A DNA stretch of 64,000 nucleotides, taken from JAKAWQ01 sp035509315 (GTDB lineage: Bacteria; Pseudomonadota; Alphaproteobacteria; Acetobacterales; Acetobacteraceae). The notes under the pieces were generated by a model. It was not told the DNA's origin. It was given only the letters and a program-made list of their open reading frames with translations, and made no database searches. The stretch is taken from positions 1 to 64,000 of the forward strand of contig DATJLS010000054.1 of NCBI GenBank assembly GCA_035509315.1, read 5' to 3'. Below, piece after piece: positions 44,697-53,010 of the stretch. The position numbers and the translations under genes are program-made. Numbering within the stretch: the stretch's first letter is position 1; each line of letters starts with the position of its first letter.

Positions 44697-44746
44697 GCTC
44701 TCGCCATTTGTCTTCCTATAGGATTCACACGTTCGGCGATCATGCT
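44697..44746 (-). repeat. R repeat, copy 6 (degenerate, short)
   Basis: On the minus strand AGCATGATCGCCGAACG follows the anti-sigma stop codon with no gap and continues GTGTGAATC, AGGAAGACAAATGGCGAGAGCG. It is decayed and lacks the end of the second stem. Confidence 0.6.
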
Positions 44747-45511
44747 TTACGCCGAGCCACGCCAGGCATATGCGAAGGCCTGGACATCCCGGGATGATAA
44801 GGCGGTGGCCCAGAACTCCATTCCATCGGCGCGCCAATAGGAAAGCGCGATGCCTGCCGCCGCGAGCGAGACAGGCGGCGTCGGCTGATGCTGCTCCGGC
44901 CAGAGATAGAGCGTGACAATTCGGCGATCGCGCCGATAGACGAGCACGGCCACGCGTCTTCCATGCACATAATCGAGACGGGCTCCGGCGAGCATGAAGC
45001 CCGGAACGGCACGGACGGGCGGAGTGTAGCCAAGCCCTTCCCGCAACCAACCGGCCAGCGCGGCCGGGGCGGAATTCGATTGGTCCAGCAAATGGCCCGG
45101 CTCATCGGCGCGAAGTGTGGCGCTTGCGACCTCGCCGGCAATACGGCTCGCCTCCGGCGGCACGATCGGCAGCACCGCGAGCGCCAGCATCGCCGCCAGC
45201 ACCGCGCCTGCCATGAATCCGCCGAGTGGTGCCCCAAGGGACATCCATGCAAGACGAGCCCGCCGGCGCGGCGGCCTTGCCGCGGTGTCACTCGCCTTCG
45301 CGAGCGAAAGCCGGAGAGAGTCCGGCGCCTGATAGCGGGGAACACCTGACCGAAGGCCGGTCTTCAGCGCGCGCAGCCGTGTCGCCAGGGCCTGGCACTC
45401 GGCGCAGCCGGCCATATGCAGCGTAAGATCGGCCGATTGCACGGCATCCAGCTCACCATCGAGATCGGCCTGGATCAGAACGCCCATCGCTTCAGTATGG
45501 GGAACGTTCAT
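44747..45511 (-). CDS. Membrane anti-sigma factor (zf-HC2 type)
   Basis: The 254-residue protein has an N-terminal anti-sigma domain with the zinc motif H-x3-C-x2-C (HMAGCAEC, about 32-39), a single membrane helix near 95-120 and a periplasmic domain with about 130 residues. The ATG overlaps the sigma gene stop (ATGA), the usual layout for a cognate pair. The periplasmic part has no family I recognise. Confidence 0.85.
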   Translation of the reverse strand: MNVPHTEAMGVLIQADLDGELDAVQSADLTLHMAGCAECQALATRLRALKTGLRSGVPRYQAPDSLRLSLAKASDTAARPPRRRARLAWMSLGAPLGGFMAGAVLAAMLALAVLPIVPPEASRIAGEVASATLRADEPGHLLDQSNSAPAALAGWLREGLGYTPPVRAVPGFMLAGARLDYVHGRRVAVLVYRRDRRIVTLYLWPEQHQPTPPVSLAAAGIALSYWRADGMEFWATALSSRDVQAFAYAWRGSA

Positions 45512-46068
45512 CCTGCGTCGCTCCGCTCTACCTGCTTGATCAGGATCCGCCGCGCGCGCCAGAGCCGCGACATCACCGTGCCGATCGGAACCGAGGTGAT
45601 CTCGGCGATCTCCTGGTAGCTCATCTCTTCAAGCTCGCGCAGCACGAGGCACTCGCGGAGTTCGGGAGGAAGGGAAGCAAGAAGGCGTCCGAGATGGACC
45701 CGCTCCTCCGCCGAGCCGAACTGCGTTTCCGGGTCGGGGCCGGGATCCGGCGTGGCGCGGTACCGCTCGTCCGTATCCTCGGCCAATGGCTCGGGGTCGC
45801 GCTTGCGGCCCTGCATCCATGTATAGGCGCAATTGCGCACGATCGCGAGCAGCCAGGCGCGCGGATTCTCCCCGCGAAAGGACGAGAAATGGCTGAGCGC
45901 GCGCAGCACCGCGGTCTGCACCACATCCTCCGCATCGGTCGCATCGCGCACAAGCCACCGCGCCAGATTATAAGCCGCATCGAGATGCGGCAGCACCTGC
46001 ACGGCAAAAGAAGAGGAGTCCGCGCTCAATGTCGCGGACTCTTCCTGGACTCGGACCTGCCCGAACAT
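45508..46068 (-). CDS. ECF RNA polymerase sigma factor
   Basis: The 186-residue sigma factor has region 2 (YNLARWLVRDATDAEDVVQTAVLRAL, in part) and region 4 (LPPELRECLVLRELEEMSYQEIAEI, SVPIGTVMSRLWRARR). No extra C-terminal sensing domain is present. It is the third gene of a minus-strand operon: metallophosphoesterase, cupredoxin, sigma, anti-sigma. It likely activates its own operon, but I could not identify the promoter motif. Confidence 0.93.
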   Translation of the reverse strand: MFGQVRVQEESATLSADSSSFAVQVLPHLDAAYNLARWLVRDATDAEDVVQTAVLRALSHFSSFRGENPRAWLLAIVRNCAYTWMQGRKRDPEPLAEDTDERYRATPDPGPDPETQFGSAEERVHLGRLLASLPPELRECLVLRELEEMSYQEIAEITSVPIGTVMSRLWRARRILIKQVERSDAG

Positions 46069-46072
46069 CCCA

Positions 46073-46390
46073 TCATTTCACAATGATCGTTCCCGTCATG
46101 TCGGGATGGATGCTGCAATGATACCCGAACGTTCCCGGGGTGGCGAAGGTCAGGCTTGCGCTCTCGCCTGTATCGAGCAGCGGTGTATGGAAGCTTTTGG
46201 CATTGCCGTCACTCGTGACATTGTGCACGTCCGCATCCCTGTTCACCCAGGTCACCTTCTCGCCCGGATGGATGACGATGGTGGCCGGCATGAACATATG
46301 CTGCGTGATCGTGACTTCTGCATCCGCGTGCGCAACGAGAGGCATGGCGGCAATCAGAGCCGCGCAGAGAGACGTGGCGAAACGGGGCAT
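46073..46390 (-). CDS. Small periplasmic cupredoxin
   Basis: The 105-residue protein has a signal peptide (cleavage near HADA) and a plastocyanin/amicyanin-like fold with type-1 copper ligands His56, Cys92, His95 and Met98 (YHCSIHPDM). It starts 5 bp after the metallophosphoesterase stop and ends 4 bp before the sigma gene. Copper redox chemistry in the periplasm is likely; the partner is unknown. Confidence 0.9.
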   Translation of the reverse strand: MPRFATSLCAALIAAMPLVAHADAEVTITQHMFMPATIVIHPGEKVTWVNRDADVHNVTSDGNAKSFHTPLLDTGESASLTFATPGTFGYHCSIHPDMTGTIIVK

Positions 46391-46395
46391 GGCGA

Positions 46396-47361
46396 TTAGG
46401 CTCCGAGCGGCGTGTCAATGATCGCGAGGCGGGCCCTGCCGGGAACGTACTGGATGCCGGCGGTGCCGAGCACCTGTTCGAGCCGCCCCGCCGGAACCGT
46501 GAGCGGCCCCGGATTGGCCTCGGGAGAGGGTGCTGCCTGCGGGAAGGCGGTCGAGCGCGCGGTATGGAAGGCCACCTGTCCCTCGACCTTCTGGATGATC
46601 TGGTGAATATGCCCATTGAGCACGGTCACGGAACCGAAGGGACGCAGCATGGCAAGGAGCTCCGCCGCTTCTTCCGTGCCCCATCCCCATTGCGGGTAGA
46701 TTTGCCAGAGCGGGATATGCGCCATGACGACGATCGGCTGGCTGCGCGAGCGGCCGGCAAGATCGTTCCTCAGCCAGGCGAGCTGATCGGCGCCGAGATG
46801 GCCGAGCCCCTTCACCCCCAACTGCGAAACATTGTCGAGCCCGACGAAATGCACGTCTCTCTCATCGAAGCTGTACCAGCGTGTCTTGCCCACGCCGAAG
46901 CGGGTGAAATAGCCCTTGCCCGCATCACCGATGACATCGTGCTCACCCGGAACAAAATGGGTCGTGAGCCCGGCTTCCTGGATGATCATTGCGGCGGCGT
47001 CGAACTGCGCCGGCTGTGATGTATGGCTCACATCGCCGGTATGAATCAGGAAGGAGGCTTGGTCGGCATTGACCTTCACCTCCGCGATCGCCTGGCGGAG
47101 CGTGCCGGCAACATCCGGGTTCGCCGCGCCATGAAACCCGAGATGGCTATCGCTGATCTGAATGAAGCGGAAGCTCGCTGTGCTTTCGGCCGCCTCGGCT
47201 TCGTTGCCGAGAAGGCGTGAGCGCGGAATCCCGCCAACAACGGTCCACAGGACGCCTGTGCCGGCCCAGGCCATGCATTCGAGGACGCGACGGCGCCCGC
47301 TCTCTGGCGCCCCGCTCTTCGGCTCGGTGTCGGATTGCGCCTGCTCAAGGCTCGCTTTCAT
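46396..47361 (-). CDS. Exported calcineurin-like metallophosphoesterase
   Basis: The 321-residue protein has a twin-arginine type N-terminus (GRRRVLECMAWAGTGVLW) and metallophosphoesterase motifs QISDSHLG, HTGDVSH, VPGEHDV and NGHIHQ. The usual GNHD motif reads GEHD. GGGGAG lies 8 bp before ATG 47361. It heads the sigma-factor operon, so it is probably part of the stress response; the substrate is unknown. Confidence 0.85.
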   Translation of the reverse strand: MKASLEQAQSDTEPKSGAPESGRRRVLECMAWAGTGVLWTVVGGIPRSRLLGNEAEAAESTASFRFIQISDSHLGFHGAANPDVAGTLRQAIAEVKVNADQASFLIHTGDVSHTSQPAQFDAAAMIIQEAGLTTHFVPGEHDVIGDAGKGYFTRFGVGKTRWYSFDERDVHFVGLDNVSQLGVKGLGHLGADQLAWLRNDLAGRSRSQPIVVMAHIPLWQIYPQWGWGTEEAAELLAMLRPFGSVTVLNGHIHQIIQKVEGQVAFHTARSTAFPQAAPSPEANPGPLTVPAGRLEQVLGTAGIQYVPGRARLAIIDTPLGA

Positions 47362-47465
47362 CTCCAGGTCTCCCCTATCGGTGACGGACAAAGGGGAGAC
47401 CGGGGAGATGGAAAGCTTATTCGCGGCCAGTCAGAGTTTTTTTCGCGCTCTCGGAACGGCGATCC

Positions 47466-48017
47466 TCAGCTGCGCTCGATCTCCTGCGCCGCGACGTCGA
47501 GGGCCGCCACCACGCGGCGAAGCTCTTCTTCCGTGAGCCGCCCGCGCGCCAGGCGAAGCCGGAGCGCCGTCCGCACATTGTGCATGGCGCGGAAGAGCTG
47601 CGCGCGTCCGGCGCCACCGGCACCCGCCTCGGCCATGCGGGCGAAGAGCGCCTCGACCTCCGCTTCATTCTCCGCGAGCAGCCTGCGGCCGGCTTCGGTG
47701 ATCGCATAGCGCTTCTTGCCTTCGGCCTCCGCCTCCTGGCGGATCAGCTCCTGCTCCTCGAGCAAGGTGAGGGTGGGATAGATCACGCCGGGGCTTGGGC
47801 TATAGGCGCCGCCGAAACGGTCCTCGATCTCCTTGATGAGCTCATAGCCATGGCGCGGGGCGTCTTCGATCAGCCGGAGAATGACGAGGCGCAGCGCACC
47901 CTGCTCGAACATCCGGCCGCCGCCGCCCATGCGGGCGCGGAACATCCCGCGCATGAAGCGCCGTCCGCCATGGCTGTGGCATCCGAAGGCATGTTCTGAA
48001 GTATGACGAAAATGCAT
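47466..48017 (-). CDS. PadR-family regulator with His-rich N-terminus (YqjI-like)
   Basis: The 183-residue protein has a winged-helix PadR domain (ALRLVILRLIEDAPRHGYELIKEIED, in part; SPGVIYPTLTLLEEQELI) and a helical C-terminal dimer region. The first 18 residues carry His2, His5, His9, Cys13, His14 and His16, like the metal-binding extension of the nickel-responsive YqjI. AGGAGACAACCC precedes ATG 48017. A perfect palindrome lies 40 bp upstream, so it is probably self-repressing. Confidence 0.88.
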   Translation of the reverse strand: MHFRHTSEHAFGCHSHGGRRFMRGMFRARMGGGGRMFEQGALRLVILRLIEDAPRHGYELIKEIEDRFGGAYSPSPGVIYPTLTLLEEQELIRQEAEAEGKKRYAITEAGRRLLAENEAEVEALFARMAEAGAGGAGRAQLFRAMHNVRTALRLRLARGRLTEEELRRVVAALDVAAQEIERS

Positions 48018-48056
48018 GGGTTGTCTCCTGACGAGTGGGTTTCGATATATCTAAAT

Positions 48057-48072
48057 CTAAGATATATCTTAG
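48057..48072. promoter_or_regulatory. Perfect 16-bp palindrome, candidate PadR operator
   Basis: CTAAGATATATCTTAG is fully symmetric, and a second GATATATC lies 17 bp away. The site is just upstream of the PadR gene in an AT-rich patch, with no other gene to serve except the aldo/keto reductase 3' end. Confidence 0.65.
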
Positions 48073-48097
48073 CAGTGTCAAGAGCCAACTGTTTTGA

Positions 48098-49039
48098 TCA
48101 GAGCGTGATGCGATCGATCTCCGCGAAATCCTCGGCGCTCAGCTCCCAACCGCCTGCTTCCGCGTTGGCGGCGAGTTGCTCGGGCCGGGCGGCTCCGGCG
48201 ATGACCGAAGCTACGCCGGGGCGAGCCAGAAGCCACGAGATGGCGAGCTCCAGCAGCGCATGGCCACGTGCTTCGGCGAAGGCCCGAAGCTTCTCCGCTC
48301 GCTGCCAGTTCGTCTCCGTGAGGAAGCGGTCCTTGAGCCGCATCCAGTCGGCGGCCAGCCGCGAGCCCTCGGGCAGCTTCGTGCCGGCACGGTACTTGCC
48401 GGTGAGCAGCCCACTTGCGAGAGGGAAGTAGGGAAGCAGGCCCAGCCCATAGCGGGTCATGGCCGGAATGAGCTCCGCCTCGATGCCGCGGACGAGCAGG
48501 GAATATTCGTCCTGGCATGAGGCGAAGGGTGTGAACCCACCCGCACGGGCCATCCATTCGGCCTCGACGACCTCCCAGCCGCGGAGGTTGGAGCAGCCGA
48601 TATAGCGAACCTTTCCCGCGTGGACGAGATCGTCGAGAGCCCGCAGCGTCTCCTCGATCGGCGTCAACGGGTCGGGTTGGTGGAATTGGTAGAGATCGAT
48701 CCAATCCGTCTTTAGCCGGCGAAGACTGTCCTCGACCGCGCGCATGATGTAACGGCGCGAGCCGCCCATGAGCGTGCCGGCATCATCCATCCGCATCCCG
48801 AACTTGCTCGCCAGCACGATTTCCTTGCGACGCTCGCCGAGGATTTGACCGAGGCACGCCTCGGACCCGCCACGCTCCCCATAGGTATCGGCCGTGTCGA
48901 AGAAATTGATGCCGAGATCGAGCGCCTTGTGCGCCACCTTGCGCGAGGCTTCGAAATCGATGCGGCTGCCGAAATTGTTGCAGCCAAGGCCGATTTCCGA
49001 GACACGGAGGCCGGACCGGCCGAGATTGCGGAATTTCAA
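48098..49039 (-). CDS. Aldo/keto reductase
   Basis: The 313-residue TIM-barrel oxidoreductase shows LGRSGLRVSEIGLGCNNFG, the catalytic Asp/Tyr in FDTADTYGERGGSE, the Lys in VLASKFGM, the His in YQFHQPDP and the NADPH-binding C-terminal SVIAGAARPEQL. It is of the YajO/IolS-like group. Start ATG 49039. The substrate is unknown. Confidence 0.92.
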   Translation of the reverse strand: MKFRNLGRSGLRVSEIGLGCNNFGSRIDFEASRKVAHKALDLGINFFDTADTYGERGGSEACLGQILGERRKEIVLASKFGMRMDDAGTLMGGSRRYIMRAVEDSLRRLKTDWIDLYQFHQPDPLTPIEETLRALDDLVHAGKVRYIGCSNLRGWEVVEAEWMARAGGFTPFASCQDEYSLLVRGIEAELIPAMTRYGLGLLPYFPLASGLLTGKYRAGTKLPEGSRLAADWMRLKDRFLTETNWQRAEKLRAFAEARGHALLELAISWLLARPGVASVIAGAARPEQLAANAEAGGWELSAEDFAEIDRITL

Positions 49040-49112
49040 GATGCCTGTCCCTTCGCGCGGCAGGAAGATAAGGAATCCGGAGAGAGGATGGTGGGGCGAA
49101 GAGACGCCGCCG

Positions 49113-49883
49113 TCAAAGCGGGTGGGGCGCGCCCTGCATCCGGCGGCCGGCGATCTCGAGCACGAATTTGCGCGTCATGGCCGCAACGAAATCCTGATCC
49201 GCGCGCACATTCATCACGAAGCTGCCGGGCCCCGCGATCACATGGTCCTGGTAGTATTTGACGATGCCGCCCGGCGGATCGACATGCGGGGCAAGCCAGG
49301 GCGGGGGATTTTCGTGCACGATCGCGAGCCCGTTGATGGTGATGCCGGCCTTGAGCGCCTCGGCCCGCGCGTCCGCGAGCGGCATGCCATCGTTGCTGTT
49401 GCCATCACCGCAGACATCGATGACGCGGCGCTCGGCATTGAAGCCGCTCTCGGCGATGTCCTGTACGGCAGCGTCGATGCCGGCACCGACAGCCGTGCGG
49501 CCATAAGAGGAGCGGGGCCGGGAAAGGATATCCGCCGCGAATTTCTTCGCCGAAGCTGCGTCGCGCACGACCTCCCAGCCGACCACCGTGCCAACCTGAT
49601 CTGCGCCCGAGAACTCGACATAGGTGATGGCAATAGCGCCGTTCGCGCCGTGGTGGATTGCACTCAGCACTTCAGGGCTCGTGATCGCAGTCGCGTAGCC
49701 ATTCTTCTCGAGCGAGAACTCGGAATCGGTGATGCTGCGTGAGACATCGGTGACGAGGACGAGGGCGACATCGACCGTGCGGGCAGCAGGTGCGGCATGA
49801 GCGGCCGTGGGGGCGCCCGGAATGACGCCGATGGAGAGGAGAAGCGAGGCAAGCAAAGCGCCAGGCGCACGCACGACCCGCAC
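49113..49883 (-). CDS. Exported DUF1194 protein (von Willebrand A-like)
   Basis: The 256-residue protein has a signal peptide (cleavage near AAHAA) and a vWA-like fold with the metal-site start LVLVTDVSRSITDSEF and the second site GRTAVGAGIDAA. CGDGNSNDG matches DUF1194. Function is unknown. It is isolated on the minus strand. Confidence 0.88.
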   Translation of the reverse strand: MRVVRAPGALLASLLLSIGVIPGAPTAAHAAPAARTVDVALVLVTDVSRSITDSEFSLEKNGYATAITSPEVLSAIHHGANGAIAITYVEFSGADQVGTVVGWEVVRDAASAKKFAADILSRPRSSYGRTAVGAGIDAAVQDIAESGFNAERRVIDVCGDGNSNDGMPLADARAEALKAGITINGLAIVHENPPPWLAPHVDPPGGIVKYYQDHVIAGPGSFVMNVRADQDFVAAMTRKFVLEIAGRRMQGAPHPL

Positions 49884-50006
49884 CTTTGAAAAGATTTCTT
49901 TTCGATGTGGGATCTCTCGCGCCCCAGATCAACGGTGCGCGCGGCACCGTTACCGACAGTTGCGAATCGCTCGCCCTGAATCTTTCAGATCCCTGAATCT
50001 TTTAGA

Positions 50007-50654
50007 TCAATGACTCGACCAGACAATCCGGTGCAGGAAGGAGACCTCGGAAAGATCGAAACGTTCGATCGGCTGCGGCGGGGAAAAGCGGCGGAGCACA
50101 AGGCGCCGCGCGGCGCGCTCCACGAGCTCCCGAGCGATGAGCGCGCCCTTGCGGAGACGCACGACAACACGGTCGCCGCGGCGGACCGGCGCCGCCGGAG
50201 AGGCGATGACGATGTCGCCCTGGCGAAAGACCGGCGCCATCTCGGTATCGCCGATCGCCAGTGCATAGGCAGCGGGATCGCCAATCTCGGGATGAGCGAA
50301 ATCCCCGGGTGCGTCACCTGTCGGGCGACCGCACGTGTCGAAATAGCCGTCGGAAGTGGAGCAGGGCAGCGGCAGCAGCGGCAGGCGGCGGATACCGGGG
50401 TGGGGGAGCGCGTGCGGCAACGCGCGGGCGCCGCTGACGAGCGCGGTGAAGGCCTCGAGGGGGGTGCGCGTCGCGATCAGGACTTTCGCCAGGCTTTCGG
50501 TGCTCGGCCAGCGGGCCCGCCCGTCCGGCAGCTGGCGCTTGGCCGGGGTGAACGTGGTCGGGTCGAGCCCGGCGCGGCGGGCGAGGGCGGAAACGGTAAG
50601 GCCGTGTTCGGCGGCGAGCGTATCGAGCGCGCGCCAGATGTCCTGGTGATGCAT
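50007..50654 (-). CDS. HTH regulator with S24/LexA-like C-terminal domain
   Basis: The 215-residue protein has an N-terminal HTH (LTVSALARRAGLDPTTFTPAKR) and a C-terminal S24-type fold. At the place of the LexA/CI catalytic serine it reads IGDTEMAPVFRQGD, so the serine before Met is replaced by Glu and self-cleavage is unlikely. ATG 50654 is chosen at the domain start. DNA targets are unknown. Confidence 0.8.
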   Translation of the reverse strand: MHHQDIWRALDTLAAEHGLTVSALARRAGLDPTTFTPAKRQLPDGRARWPSTESLAKVLIATRTPLEAFTALVSGARALPHALPHPGIRRLPLLPLPCSTSDGYFDTCGRPTGDAPGDFAHPEIGDPAAYALAIGDTEMAPVFRQGDIVIASPAAPVRRGDRVVVRLRKGALIARELVERAARRLVLRRFSPPQPIERFDLSEVSFLHRIVWSSH

Positions 50655-50780
50655 GGCGGGTTGGCCTGAGACTCGCGCGCGTCGCCGCGCGTGAGGAGAA
50701 GCGAAAACCAAATTGATGACGAAAGGGTGGCGATCATGCCGGCGAGAGGGCCGGAAGGAAAGAACTTCCGGGCAGTGCAA

Positions 50781-51011
50781 TCAGGGGGTGAAGGGTTCGC
50801 GGCGCTTGAGAATCTCGGAAGCATGGCGGGCCCGGCCGGCCTCGGTGACCTCGAAGCGTGAATCGGCGCGTCGGCAGGCAAGCCCCATCGTATCGAGACG
50901 GTGAAGGCAGGGGCCATCCTTCAGACCGTCCGGGCGGCCGAGAGAGCCGGCAAGAACGAGACGGTGGAGCGTGGCGCGGCAGCAGCTCTCAAGATAGGGC
51001 TCGTTCCACAT
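50781..51011 (-). CDS. Small hypothetical protein (76 aa), winged-helix-like end
   Basis: The C-terminal half (HRLDTMGLACRRADSRFEVTEAGRARH, shown in part) resembles the wing of small winged-helix proteins and short conserved proteins of related bacteria. No function is known to me. I use ATG 51011; TTG 51047 would add 12 residues. Neither has a clear ribosome binding site. Confidence 0.5.
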   Translation of the reverse strand: MWNEPYLESCCRATLHRLVLAGSLGRPDGLKDGPCLHRLDTMGLACRRADSRFEVTEAGRARHASEILKRREPFTP

Positions 51012-51105
51012 GGCCGCGAGTCTGGGGCGGCGTGCAAGTCGGGACAAGCGGGCGGGATCGCGTTCGATTGATCCCCTCGGGCGATCCCCTCGGGCGATCC
51101 CCTTG

Positions 51106-51205
51106 GAGCGTGGTGACCGGAGGTGGAATCACCGGAGGTCTGAATCACGCGATAAGACAATGGCCAAGAGCAGGATGAGTAAGCGTGAGCGATCTCATCC
51201 CGCTC
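51106..51205 (+). repeat. R repeat, copy 7
   Basis: This full copy begins AGCGTGGTGACCGGAGGTGG and ends CATCCCGCTC. It lies between two minus-strand genes in the opposite orientation. An M1 element begins at its last base, so the two repeats are directly joined. Confidence 0.8.
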
Positions 51206-51315
51206 CAGTGTCCCGACTCGCAAATATCGTCATCATGCGTCGGGACACTCGCTCTTTGTTTTCAGTGGCCTGCTGGTCCCTGAAATGCGAAGGCATTTCA
51301 GGGGCAGGACACTAG
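51205..51315 (+). repeat. M1 repeat, copy B (111 bp)
   Basis: It is nearly identical to 174-284; the left end reads CCAG instead of CTAG. Both stem-loops are conserved. The right-end CTAG again supplies the TAG stop codon of the adjoining minus-strand gene, here the DHA2 exporter. Confidence 0.8.
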
Positions 51316-52742
51316 GCCGAGGGCCTCGCTTTGCGATAGAGGCTGACATGAGCGGCATCGTCCTCGTGCAGGCGAAGAAAGCCGGGGGCGGAGAGCAGCG
51401 TGATCAGCGCAACCAGCAGGAAGGCGTGGTGGAAGTCCGTCACATCCGGCCGCCGGGCCGGCCCCGCGATCAGCGCCAGCAGCACGGCTGCGATCGAGAC
51501 GCCGAACGAGACCGTCAATTGCTGGATGACGCCGCCGAGACTCGTGCTGTGGCTGAGCTTTTCAGCCGGCGTGTCCGCATAGGTGAGGGTGTTGGTCATC
51601 ATGAACTGCACGCTGCGGACGATCCCGAACACCAGCACCAGCAGGAAATCCGCCCAGTGCGGTGTGCGCGCCTGGATCACCGCGAAGCTTGCGATGACCG
51701 CGGCGCAGATGACCGCGTTGCCGGCAAGCAGGCGGCGGAAGCCGAATGTGCGCAAAAGCCATGATGCCACCGGGCGGACCGCGAGCGCGCTGGTGCTGGA
51801 GATGAAGGTGAGCAGGCCCGACTGAACCGCGCTGAGCCCGAACCCGATCTGGAACAGAAGCGGCAGCATGAACGGCACAGCATTGACCCCTGTACGGCTC
51901 AAACCGCCGGAGAGCGTGCTGATCCGGAAGGTGCGGATCGAGAACAGGCTGAGATCAAGCGCGGCGTTTGCCCGGTTCCGGGCATAGGGCAGATAGGCCA
52001 GCAGAAGCAGGATCCCGACACCCGTCAGGCCAAGGACGATCGCGCGTGGCGCGATCAGGCGCTGGGCATTCTCGATCCCGAATTGCACGAAGCCGAGCCC
52101 GATGCCACAGAGCAGGAACCCGGTGACATCGAAGGATTCCCGCTCCGTGGCACGCGTGTCCTCCACGAACCGGAGCGCGAGCAGGATGCCGACGAGGCCG
52201 ATCGGCACGTTCACGTAGAAGACCCAGCGCCAGTTCGTATAGGTGGTCAGCACGCCGCCCAGGATCGGACCGATGGTCGGACCGATGATCGCCGGGATCG
52301 ACATGTAGATCATCGCCCGCACGAGCTGCTCGCGCGGAAAGGCGCGGAGCAGGATCAGACGCCCCACCGGGGTCATCATGGCACCGCCGAAGCCTTGCAG
52401 GACCCGCATCACCACCAGGGCCGGAAGATTTTCAGCGAATCCGCAGAGGGCAGAAGCAATCGTGAAGATCAGGAGCGCCGCGGCGAACACCCGGCGCGCG
52501 CCATAACGGTCGGCGATCCAGCCGCTCACAGGGATGAAGACGGCGAGGCTCAGAATATAGGACGTGACCGCCGAGCTCATCTGCAGCGGGCCCACCTTCA
52601 GGGTATGGGCCATGGCGGGGATCGCGGTGGTCACGATGGTGGAGTCGAGCTGCTCCATGAGGAAGGCGAAGGCGACGATCAGCGGGATCAGGATCTGCAG
52701 CTTGCGGCTGCGCGTCGCGGCGTAAGGCGTTCCCGGTCCCAT
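51312..52742 (-). CDS. MFS drug exporter, DHA2 (EmrB/QacA) type
   Basis: The 476-residue protein has about 14 helices and the DHA2 signatures LDSTIVTTAIPAMAHTL, SGWIADRYGARRVF and MRVLQGFGGAMMTPVGRLIL. No EmrA-type partner gene adjoins it. Its last codon is followed by a TAG in the end of repeat M1. Start ATG 52742. Confidence 0.9.
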   Translation of the reverse strand: MGPGTPYAATRSRKLQILIPLIVAFAFLMEQLDSTIVTTAIPAMAHTLKVGPLQMSSAVTSYILSLAVFIPVSGWIADRYGARRVFAAALLIFTIASALCGFAENLPALVVMRVLQGFGGAMMTPVGRLILLRAFPREQLVRAMIYMSIPAIIGPTIGPILGGVLTTYTNWRWVFYVNVPIGLVGILLALRFVEDTRATERESFDVTGFLLCGIGLGFVQFGIENAQRLIAPRAIVLGLTGVGILLLLAYLPYARNRANAALDLSLFSIRTFRISTLSGGLSRTGVNAVPFMLPLLFQIGFGLSAVQSGLLTFISSTSALAVRPVASWLLRTFGFRRLLAGNAVICAAVIASFAVIQARTPHWADFLLVLVFGIVRSVQFMMTNTLTYADTPAEKLSHSTSLGGVIQQLTVSFGVSIAAVLLALIAGPARRPDVTDFHHAFLLVALITLLSAPGFLRLHEDDAAHVSLYRKARPSA

Positions 52743-52866
52743 TACGGCTTGGCTCCGTCTTCACCCTGCATGTGCATTGCCGCATCGCCCTTTTCACCCG
52801 GTTGGGAATCCGCCGGTCACGCGGCGGGCGCGGCAAATTGCGGGAACCTAGGGGCAAAACAAATAC

Positions 52867-52978
52867 CTAGCGCCCGATCGCAGAGAAAAGTGACTCGCGG
52901 AGCGAGCGCTTTTCGCCGCGTGAATCGGGCACTGAGACAAAGAACTCTGTGCCGGCTTTCTATGAAAGCTGGCACTAG
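52867..52978 (+). repeat. M2 repeat, copy B (112 bp)
   Basis: CTAG is present at both ends (CTAGCGCCCGAT ... GGCACTAG). The stems match copy A at 25745-25856, with compensating or minor changes. It lies in the divergent space between the exporter and pyrD, 32 bp before the pyrD start. Confidence 0.8.
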
Positions 52979-53010
52979 GCATCATTGCCGGGTTGCGGCA
53001 GGAACCCGGC

